Position numbers and translations under genes: made by a program
Assembly: GCA_023427285.1 (NCBI GenBank)
Contig: JAEZBH010000454.1
Span: forward strand, 1 to 5,388
Source of the DNA: Pseudomonadota bacterium
GTDB taxonomy: Bacteria > Pseudomonadota > Alphaproteobacteria > Sphingomonadales > Sphingomonadaceae
Direction: 5' to 3'
DNA length: 5,388 nt
The notes under the pieces: generated by a model
Database searches by the model: none
Seen by the model: the letters and a program-made list of their open reading frames with translations, nothing else
Told to the model about the DNA's origin: nothing
In this document: positions 1 to 4,705 of the stretch, in pieces
Layout: each line of letters begins with the position of its first letter
Numbering within the stretch: the first letter of the stretch is position 1

Positions 1-405
1 GACGCGGGCCAAAGCTTGCGGATCAACGCTGGCATCAATTGTGAGCCGAACGCCCGAGGGCAGCTCGATGGTGATCCTGTTCGCCGACGCTGGCAGAGCA
101 GGACCCCTGGCCTCGTCAACCTCAACCGCAGCAAAGGCCGGCAACGCCGGCGTAACATGCGTGAGTTCGCCAGATACGGCCTGCCGCCGCCAGGAGTAGA
201 GCTGTGCCGCGCTGACTTCATGGTGCTCGCACGCAGCGCGCAGCGAGCCCTCCGGGCCAAACGCATCGTGCAGGATCGCCAGCTTCTGCTCCACCGTCCA
301 ACGGCGCCGGCCAGAGACACGGCCAACGACTTCGATCCGACCAGTCATACGACTGGTCGTATGACTGGTCGCTCCAGTGTGTAAATCTGCAGTAACCTGA
401 TCCAT
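1..405 (-). CDS. tnpA: IS66-family OrfA/TnpA transposition protein (3' end outside window)
   Basis: I translated this frame by hand: 135 codons are open from ATG at 405 to the left edge with no stop. The protein starts MDQVTADLHTGATSH. Around residues 34-73 it has a helix-turn-helix of the transposase type: GRRRWTVEQKLAILHDAF, then SLRAACEHHEVSAAQLYSW ending in RRQ. Its last visible part, RITIELPSGVRLTID, matches the conserved C-terminal segment of IS66 OrfA proteins, so only a few residues should be missing. OrfA is an accessory protein of IS66 transposition and probably binds DNA; catalysis is by TnpC, not visible here. A Shine-Dalgarno AAGGA sits 9 bases before the ATG. Family assignment is firm. 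Whether the element is active is unknown. Confidence 0.88.
   Translation of the reverse strand, partial: MDQVTADLHTGATSHTTSRMTGRIEVVGRVSGRRRWTVEQKLAILHDAFGPEGSLRAACEHHEVSAAQLYSWRRQAVSGELTHVTPALPAFAAVEVDEARGPALPASANRITIELPSGVRLTIDASVDPQALARV
338..371. repeat. Perfect 16-bp inverted repeat inside the start of IS66 orfA
   Basis: The arms CGACCAGTCATACGAC (338-353) and GTCGTATGACTGGTCG (356-371) are exactly complementary with a 2-base spacer. The palindrome covers codons 12 to 23 of orfA and includes an in-frame ATG at 346-348 that could be a second start. In RNA it would form a very stable hairpin just inside the coding sequence. In the IS66 OrfA proteins I remember, this segment is shorter, so a local duplication or inversion may have created it. 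That comparison is from memory. Confidence 0.85.
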
Positions 406-410
406 GCACG

Positions 411-432
411 CCGTTCCTTCAGAGAAGGACGG
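411..432 (-). promoter_or_regulatory. Hairpin covering the orfA ribosome-binding site
   Basis: TCCTTC (415-420) and GAAGGA (424-429) pair across a 3-base loop. Three more pairs (411-413 with 430-432) follow after a one-base bulge. On the minus-strand transcript the AAGGA Shine-Dalgarno of orfA lies in the 3' arm, so folding would hide it. In several insertion sequences such hairpins stop transposase being translated from transcripts entering from outside. That role here is inferred. The upstream peptidase gene is read toward this end of the element, which makes read-through plausible. Confidence 0.5.
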
Positions 433-601
433 CAATCAACCCTCTCCGCAGTTGCCGCGCAAGGCGTGTTCCAGACCACGCTTACCTAACGCGAAGGCGA
501 AGCCGAAGCGGTAAATCCGGCCCCCGCAATCCCCTTATCGAATAGCCTCGGCCCAAGAAGCCGGGGCGGTTCTCATCATTGACGGCACGGCCTTGCGCAT
601 G

Positions 602-640
602 AAGGGCCCACGATCTCTCCGGTGGGGATTGAGGGCCCTC
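602..640 (-). terminator. Weak candidate terminator after the M24 peptidase gene
   Basis: AGGGCCC (633-639) pairs with its inverse at 603-609, giving a 7-bp stem plus one G-U pair around a loop of about 23 bases. It starts about 20 bases after the peptidase stop. No T-run follows on the minus strand, so intrinsic termination is doubtful. The right arm also contains the 10-bp palindrome GAGGGCCCTC (631-640). The remaining bases between this gene and the IS66 end hold only a short GCGAAG/CCGAAG triplicate at 491-508 and no convincing gene. Confidence 0.22.
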
Positions 641-660
641 TGGCAATATTCAAGTCCACC

Positions 661-1968
661 TCAGAGCGTGATGACATGATCGGTGATGGGGTGGATCGGG
701 ACGGCGCCGTCGGAGGTGATCAGCACCAGATCTTCGATATGGACAGAGCCGCCGATGCCGGTTGCAATTGACGGGCAGTCAACGCTGAGGATCATGTTCT
801 CTTCGAGCAGCAGGTCGTTCTTGCCATAAAATCCGCCGAGCTCCGCGCCCGGCTCATCGGTATGCATCAACCCGACGCTGTGCGGGCCGAACGTGATGTG
901 GTCACCAGCGCCGACACGGCGCAGCACGTCCTTGCCGATCGCCGAGACTTCGGAGTAGCGCATACCCGGGCGCAGCTGCTCGCGGATGGCCTCCCATCCG
1001 GCAACGGCCGCGCGCGCGGTCTTGCGGATCGCAGACGTCGGCTCGCCCACGAACACCGTGCGGGCATAGTCGCCATGGTAGTTCTGGTAATGGCTGACGC
1101 CGTCGAAGAACAGGGACTGCCCCTCGCGGACGCGGTGGTCGATCGCAAGCGGCGTCGAGACGCGATCGACGGTCATGAACACGCTGCGGTTGCCGCGCCT
1201 GGCGGACTCAACGTCGAAGAGACGGCGAAGCTCGCGGTAATCTGCACCGGCCCGCACGCTGGCAATGACGGCATCAACGGCCGCCACGTTGGCTTCGGAG
1301 GCGCGGCGCATCAGGGCCACTTCCAGCGGCGATTTCACCATGCGGATCCAGCGCAGCAGATTGTCGGCCGGCACCAGGGGGCCGGGGCGTTCGCGCCGCT
1401 CGCAAACGGCACGAATGAGATCGTGGTCATACGCCAGGGTCGCCTGCCAGAGGCCCAGGTCCTTGATCGCGCGGGCAAGGGCGCTGCCGGCATCCGTAAA
1501 GAAGTGGCCGGGCCGGGCCGCCCAGTTGGTGCGATCGCGGCGGCGCTCTTCAATTTCGGTCATGGGAGCCTCGCCCAGATCGGCAAAGAAGCCGGGGTTG
1601 GGCGCTGCCTCAAGGATTGCCCCGTCATCGCCGGCAGCCTCGAACAGATAGGCTGGCACCTGGTCGCGCGGACCGCCGTCGACGAATGAGTAATAATAGA
1701 TGAATTGGGTCGTGACGATTGCCGGAGGGGCAGCCGGATCGCGCGGCAGGATGGCAAACGTGGTCGGTGGATAGCCCGCCTTCGTGCTTGCGATGTGCGG
1801 CCAGTACCCCAGAATATGGAAAACGTTGAGCGGGTCGCCGGTCACGATCGCATCGACGCCGAAGCGCTCCATCACTTCGCCCGCACGGACGCGATTGATC
1901 GGCCCTTCGCGTGTCAGCGCGGAGAGCAGCTTATCATCGTCCATCATCAGCTTGGCAATATCGTCCAT
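661..1968 (-). CDS. M24-family (Xaa-Pro aminopeptidase/creatinase-fold) metallopeptidase
   Basis: This 435-residue protein has the two-domain layout of the M24 'pita-bread' family: a creatinase-like N-terminal domain (about 22-190) and a catalytic domain (about 205-430). Metal-ligand candidates are Asp289 (FFDG), Asp300 (HGDYARTVF), His363 (FGPHSVGL) and Glu412 (VHIEDL). The fourth position, normally Glu in an EPG motif, is Asp397 (ILSVDCPS). His278 and His369 may be the usual substrate-shuttling histidines. Family members cleave X-Pro bonds, dipeptides or small amides such as ectoine or creatine; the substrate here cannot be named. No signal peptide is seen, so it is probably cytoplasmic. 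The start is the first in-frame ATG after a TGA three codons upstream, with GAGGA 9 bases before it. The gene follows the hydrolase gene by 122 bases and is probably cotranscribed. Confidence 0.9.
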   Translation of the reverse strand: MDDIAKLMMDDDKLLSALTREGPINRVRAGEVMERFGVDAIVTGDPLNVFHILGYWPHIASTKAGYPPTTFAILPRDPAAPPAIVTTQFIYYYSFVDGGPRDQVPAYLFEAAGDDGAILEAAPNPGFFADLGEAPMTEIEERRRDRTNWAARPGHFFTDAGSALARAIKDLGLWQATLAYDHDLIRAVCERRERPGPLVPADNLLRWIRMVKSPLEVALMRRASEANVAAVDAVIASVRAGADYRELRRLFDVESARRGNRSVFMTVDRVSTPLAIDHRVREGQSLFFDGVSHYQNYHGDYARTVFVGEPTSAIRKTARAAVAGWEAIREQLRPGMRYSEVSAIGKDVLRRVGAGDHITFGPHSVGLMHTDEPGAELGGFYGKNDLLLEENMILSVDCPSIATGIGGSVHIEDLVLITSDGAVPIHPITDHVITL

Positions 1969-2090
1969 ATTGGGTCATCCTCATTCAGCAGCGCGGCGAA
2001 GCCTGCGCGTATTGGTCTGTCCAAAGGAATGGCGGCGTCGGCACTGCCGTGGAGCCGGGCAGGGCTTGCCTGGCGCATTGGGGCGCTTCC

Positions 2091-2924
2091 TCAGCATCCG
2101 GCATCGAAAAAGGCGCGCAGGTTCTGTGCGAGCGCTGCGACACCGTCCGGCAATTCCAGAAGATCGCGGTCGAACTGCGGGAGGTCGACAATCTTGTGCG
2201 AACGGATCATCCGGACTGCCGCCTTTGAGGGGTCTGCAATGGCCTCGGCGTGCTGGACGAGGAGGACCGGCTGTGTCACCTGCGGCAGGCGAGCCGAATA
2301 ATCGTAGCTCCAGACCCCGACATAAGCCCAGCTCGAGCGATCGAGCGGGCGCAGTTTGTCAATCCAGACGCGCCCGGCCCGGCTGAGGGGGATGACCTTC
2401 TCGCGCGGCTTGACGATGTAGTCCCAAAGACGCTGCGCCATATTGAGCGCCACTGTGCCGTCTTCGTCGAGAGGCGGCGGATTCTTTGCCTTGGCGAGAA
2501 GGTCTGCGCACTCTTCGGGTGAGCGCATCGGCAAACCGGTCACGGCGGCGTGACGGACGGTGGTGGGGGCAAGAATGGCGACTTCCAGCGTGAGCAAAGC
2601 GCCGGTGTGGAATCCATAAAGATCGCACCCTGCCTCATCGGTCAGCCCGAGTTTGGGCAGAGTCTCGGCCAGTGCGTCTGCATAGCCCGTCATCGATAAC
2701 GGCGCATCGGGGCCATCCGACTGGCCGTATCCGGGTGTATCAAGCGCGATCACCCGGCGATCCGGCGCCATTGCGGCAATCAGCGGTTCGTATTCAAAAG
2801 AAGAGGATGGGTTTTGGTGCAAAAGCACCAGAGGCCGCCGTGAAGGATGGTTGGGGACGGCTTCGCGATAATGGATCTGGCCGTAGCGCCCATCAACGTA
2901 TCCGCGTCGTATCTGAATAGTCAT
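2091..2924 (-). CDS. Alpha/beta-hydrolase-fold protein with non-canonical active site
   Basis: The 277 residues have the alpha/beta-hydrolase core: the strand-turn PLVLLHQNPSSS (31-42, oxyanion loop), RRVIALDTPGYGQSDGP (56-72), the nucleophile elbow DLYGFHTGALL (101-111), a cap region (about 135-205) and QPVLLVQHAEAIADP (218-232). The fold is clear but the catalytic set is not. The elbow reads G-F-H-T-G, so His106 sits where Ser, Asp or Cys is normal. The acid after strand 6 is not obvious, and the usual GH near the C-terminus is FDRDLLELP (251-259). It may use different chemistry or have a non-enzymatic role. I recall GxHTG in other members of this fold, so it may mark a subfamily rather than decay. 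The start has only a weak GAGAG upstream. This is the first gene of a probable operon with the M24 peptidase. Confidence 0.85.
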   Translation of the reverse strand: MTIQIRRGYVDGRYGQIHYREAVPNHPSRRPLVLLHQNPSSSFEYEPLIAAMAPDRRVIALDTPGYGQSDGPDAPLSMTGYADALAETLPKLGLTDEAGCDLYGFHTGALLTLEVAILAPTTVRHAAVTGLPMRSPEECADLLAKAKNPPPLDEDGTVALNMAQRLWDYIVKPREKVIPLSRAGRVWIDKLRPLDRSSWAYVGVWSYDYSARLPQVTQPVLLVQHAEAIADPSKAAVRMIRSHKIVDLPQFDRDLLELPDGVAALAQNLRAFFDAGC

Positions 2925-2984
2925 GTCACTCTCGCTTGCGTGAGATCAGGCAGGGCTTGCGCTGCGCGGTTTGAGAGGTGCCGC

Positions 2985-3012
2985 ATCATACTCTGATTGT
3001 GTCCTGTTTCAG
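2985..3012 (-). promoter_or_regulatory. Candidate sigma-70-type promoter of the hydrolase-peptidase genes
   Basis: On the minus strand CTGAAA (3007-3012, four of six to TTGACA) is followed after 16 bases by TATGAT (2985-2990, five of six to TATAAT). Transcription would start near 2978 and give a leader of about 54 bases before the hydrolase ATG. The match is by eye only, and alphaproteobacterial promoters are often degenerate. Confidence 0.4.
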
Positions 3013-3173
3013 AAAAGCGCGGGGAACTGGCCCGGCGAGGGTGCATTGCGGCGGGTGATCCGAAGAGGCGCGATCAGTCCGCGTCTGGTTTGCTCACCTT
3101 GAAAGACAGTCCCATTGTTCCCCCTGCTGCTGCCCATGCACATGTCTCCCCATAGCGATGCTCCCCAAACTCA

Positions 3174-3204
3174 CCATGGAAGCACTCCCCAGTGCAGACC
3201 ATGG
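3174..3204. repeat. Nested inverted repeat (two-tier hairpin)
   Basis: The outer arms CCATGG (3174-3179 and 3199-3204) enclose the inner arms GCACT (3182-3186) and AGTGC (3191-3195). Small asymmetric gaps (AA and AGA) separate the tiers and the loop is CCCC. Because CCATGG is itself a palindrome, the outer pair can equally be read as a direct repeat. It could be an RNA hairpin, a protein-binding site, or chance in a GC-rich spacer. Confidence 0.4.
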
Positions 3205-3214
3205 CAGTATTTAA

Positions 3215-3234
3215 TTGATATATATCTATATCAA
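3215..3234. promoter_or_regulatory. AT-rich palindrome, candidate operator
   Basis: TTGATATA (3215-3222) and TATATCAA (3227-3234) are perfect inverted arms across a TATC spacer. The site sits in the only strongly AT-rich patch of the intergenic region, about 290 bases upstream of the hydrolase start. The half-sites resemble FNR/FixK arms (TTGAT and ATCAA) but are 10 bases apart instead of 4, so it is not a standard FNR box. A dimeric repressor or an AT-rich promoter element would fit equally well. Confidence 0.35.
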
Positions 3235-3345
3235 AATAAGGAAGCGGTTTTTCTGTCCCCTAAGCGTTGTGTGGGAGTGATCTTCCCTCGAGTTTCGGGA
3301 CACCTCTGATGGGCTCTTGTTGAGCAGGAAAGGTGTTCATTGCCG

Positions 3346-3571
3346 ATGACGAGGCGTGATTTCACGCTGGAATTCAACCGCGAAGCGGTTACTGCTTGTT
3401 GAGGGCAGTGCTCGGCCACAGACACAATTTGCAGCAGAACTGGGCATTCAGCCTCCCGTCGCTGTTGCGGCGGTGGCGGACCATGATGAGCGGTGCGCCG
3501 GTTTCAGCCTCGGCGATGGTATCACCGGCCCACCCGGATCGTTCATCCCCGGAAAATCTCCAGCCGGGTGG
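3346..3571 (+). pseudogene. Frameshifted remnant of IS3-family transposase orfA
   Basis: Three consecutive reading frames together spell a typical IS3-type OrfA. The first, from ATG at 3346, gives MTRRDFTLEFNREAVTA and stops at 3400-3402. The second, one base on, gives LVEGSARPQTQFAAELGIQP up to about 3454. The third, one more base on, gives LLRRWRTMMSGAPVSAS from 3462. Together these are the helix-turn-helix of OrfA (EFKREAV, then AAELGI and LRRW in relatives). The leucine-zipper part and all of orfB are missing, so the element is truncated toward the PII-like gene. The left boundary may lie near TGTCCC at 3254 or near 3285; neither is proven. The right boundary is placed by loss of resemblance. 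With two shifts and no orfB it cannot make transposase. Confidence 0.75.
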
Positions 3572-3623
3572 TCAAAAGTCGGGTAGCGCCTCAGCGTGGT
3601 TCACATTCACACCTTGGTCTGGT

Positions 3624-3962
3624 TCAGCGCAAGGGGTCATCCGCGCCGCTAACCACGTGCATGATGCCTGCGACCTTTTCCAGCGGGAAGTAAAAGGCAA
3701 GGCCATTGCCGGGCATGTTGAGTTCGGCAACGCGCTCTACTTCGCTGAGGATGTGGTCCTTCAGGTCGGCGCCGACAATCGTCAGGATGATTTCCTTCTC
3801 CGGCTCGATCTTGATGCCGAACACGCGCATCTGTTCATTGCGGCCGATGCCTCGGCCGGGAAGGACCGTGCCGCCATGGGCACCTGCGTTCATCGTTGCT
3901 TCCAGAATTGCATCGCCCCATCCTTTGCGCACGATGGATACGATCAGGTAGGAATTCATCAT
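3624..3962 (-). CDS. PII-like signalling protein encoded with a DUF1538 pair
   Basis: The 112 residues match the small trimeric PII fold. They show the beta1-alpha1 start YLIVSIVRKGWGDAILEA (5-22), the pre-T-loop GGTVLPGRGIG (30-40), strand and basic motif IEPEKEIILTIV (52-63), and the C-terminal ligand-side strand GNGLAFYFPLEKVAGI (85-100). The T-loop is short (about 37-50) and has no tyrosine at the GlnB Tyr51 position, so GlnD-type uridylylation is not expected. PII proteins bind ATP/ADP and small effectors between subunits and control transporters or enzymes. By position this one probably acts on the two DUF1538 proteins, but that is inference. The start has GGAG nine bases upstream, overlapping the preceding stop, and the gap to the previous gene is 6 bases. 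A second ATG follows immediately. Confidence 0.87.
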   Translation of the reverse strand: MMNSYLIVSIVRKGWGDAILEATMNAGAHGGTVLPGRGIGRNEQMRVFGIKIEPEKEIILTIVGADLKDHILSEVERVAELNMPGNGLAFYFPLEKVAGIMHVVSGADDPLR

Positions 3963-3968
3963 CCGGTG

Positions 3969-4703
3969 CTACTCCCGTTGCGCTTGCGCTTGCGCTTTAC
4001 GGACAAAAAGGCCCAGCACCAGCACAGAGATAATGGGTGCAAGGGCGATCAGGGACACGAACCCCAGTCCATTAATTAGGGTGCTTTGCCCGTGAACGGC
4101 GGTGGCTGCTCCGAGCGCAAATGTCAGCAGAAAGGTGTTGGCCAAGGGGCCGGTTGCAACGCCGCCCGCATCGAGGGCGATGGAGACGAAATTGCGATCG
4201 CTGCGCCATATCATGACAATCGCCAGGCAGTATCCGGGCACAAGGATGTACAGCAGCGGGATGCCGTAGCTGATTCTCAATGTGCCGATGCCAACAAATA
4301 CAGCAACGCCAAGGCAGACGGCGTGCAGAACCAGTATGCCGGGAATGGAGCCTTGGGAGGCTTTGTCAACCTGGTCCGCGAGAATGCGCACAGCAGGTTC
4401 GCCCCACGTTGTCACAAACCCCAGGATCGCGCCGGCGGCAATGAGGAGCCACGGGCCGGAGGCCGCACCGAGACTTTCGCCAATGATCCTGCCAAACGGC
4501 AGGAAGCCGAGGTTGATGCCGAACAAAAACAGGAAGAGGCCTGCTGCGGCAAGCACAGTGCCAAGCAATATTTCCCTGACCTTGCGCAGAGGCAGCTTGA
4601 GCAGAAAGAGCTGGAACAGGATGAACAGCACGGCCAAGGGAAGGACCGCAATGGCAACGCTTATGGCTGAGAAGGCCAGGTAGTCCATCAGCAGCGCTGC
4701 CAT
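3969..4703 (-). CDS. DUF1538 family integral membrane protein, second of a pair (UmpB-like)
   Basis: This 244-residue, very hydrophobic protein has about seven membrane segments by eye (roughly 9-33, 45-64, 84-100, 121-140, 147-166, 185-204, 209-233). It carries the DUF1538 signatures GINLGFLPFG (62-71), TTWGEPAVRILADQV (98-112) and LDAGGVATGP (177-186). Glu102 and Asp178 are buried-looking acids in these motifs. A paired DUF1538 system (UmpAB) has been reported, as I recall, to exchange Na+, Li+ or K+ for protons, so cation/proton antiport is the leading guess. The ATG lies two bases after the stop of the upstream paralogue (TAATCATG), with little Shine-Dalgarno, which suggests translational coupling. 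The C-terminus KAQAQAQRE is encoded by a hexanucleotide CGCTTG repeat (3981-3997). Confidence 0.85.
   Translation of the reverse strand: MAALLMDYLAFSAISVAIAVLPLAVLFILFQLFLLKLPLRKVREILLGTVLAAAGLFLFLFGINLGFLPFGRIIGESLGAASGPWLLIAAGAILGFVTTWGEPAVRILADQVDKASQGSIPGILVLHAVCLGVAVFVGIGTLRISYGIPLLYILVPGYCLAIVMIWRSDRNFVSIALDAGGVATGPLANTFLLTFALGAATAVHGQSTLINGLGFVSLIALAPIISVLVLGLFVRKAQAQAQRE
3981..3997. repeat. Short hexanucleotide tandem repeat in the DUF1538 gene
   Basis: CGCTTG is repeated nearly three times (CGCTTG CGCTTG CGCTT), encoding alternating Ala-Gln at the C-terminus of the second DUF1538 protein. Changes in copy number would keep the frame and only lengthen or shorten a polar tail. Confidence 0.6.
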
Positions 4704-4705
4704 GA

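Larger units (their letters stand above)
1..485 (-). mobile_element. End of an IS66-family insertion sequence
   Basis: The stretch contains the terminal inverted-repeat sequence and the first gene of an IS66-type element read leftward. On the minus strand the element appears to begin with GTAAGCGTGGTCTGGAAC at about position 485. GTAAGCG is the usual start of IS66-family termini. About 80 bases of leader follow before the orfA start at 405. The rest of the element (remainder of orfA, tnpB, tnpC and the other inverted repeat) must lie beyond the left edge, so completeness and the 8-bp target duplication cannot be tested. The outer boundary is placed from the GTAAGCG motif and could be off by a few bases. 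The insertion end lies about 175 bases past the M24 peptidase stop. Confidence 0.8.
2925..3345. other. Intergenic region between the hydrolase gene and the IS3 remnant
   Basis: No convincing gene lies in these 421 bases. It contains the candidate promoter near 2985-3012, three copies of CTCCCCA (3146-3152, 3161-3167, 3185-3191), a nested inverted repeat at 3174-3204 and an AT-rich palindrome at 3215-3234. A minus-strand reading frame of 42 codons (3009-3137) has a well placed GGGGAG eight bases upstream, but its product resembles nothing I know. From about 3254 the sequence may belong to the IS3 element: TGTCCC (3254-3259) is repeated inversely as GGGACA (3298-3303). The local change from GC-rich to AT-rich around 3208-3240 is abrupt. 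Confidence 0.6.

Noticed and set aside
16..384. Plus-strand open frame of 122 codons at the left end.
   Set aside because: It lies antisense to the IS66 orfA gene, whose frame gives a clear family match.
534..599. Minus-strand 21-codon frame between the peptidase gene and the IS66 end.
   Set aside because: Very short, with no clear ribosome-binding site or recognisable product.
862..1689. Long plus-strand open frame opposite the M24 peptidase gene.
   Set aside because: It is the antisense shadow of a clear metallopeptidase gene and shows no protein motifs.
2058..2960. 12-base direct repeat GGCAGGGCTTGC at 2058-2069 and 2949-2960, each upstream of one of the two genes of the hydrolase-peptidase pair.
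   Set aside because: One such 12-base match is expected about once by chance in a window this size, and the distances to the two starts differ.
3215..3234. FNR/FixK box reading of the AT-rich palindrome.
   Set aside because: The half-sites are separated by 10 bases instead of the 4 required for the TTGAT-N4-ATCAA consensus.
3530..3571. Inverted repeat CCACCCGG / CCGGGTGG as a terminator for the PII/DUF1538 operon.
   Set aside because: It has a 26-base loop, no T-run on either strand, and lies inside IS3-derived sequence.
3396..4079. Plus-strand 227-codon frame spanning the IS3 remnant and the PII-like gene.
   Set aside because: Only its first part is IS3 OrfA-like; the rest is antisense to the PII-like gene, so the fusion is accidental.
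4086..4670. Plus-strand open frame opposite the second DUF1538 gene.
   Set aside because: The product is low-complexity Gln/Glu/Ala/Gly-rich, as expected from the complement of a hydrophobic gene.
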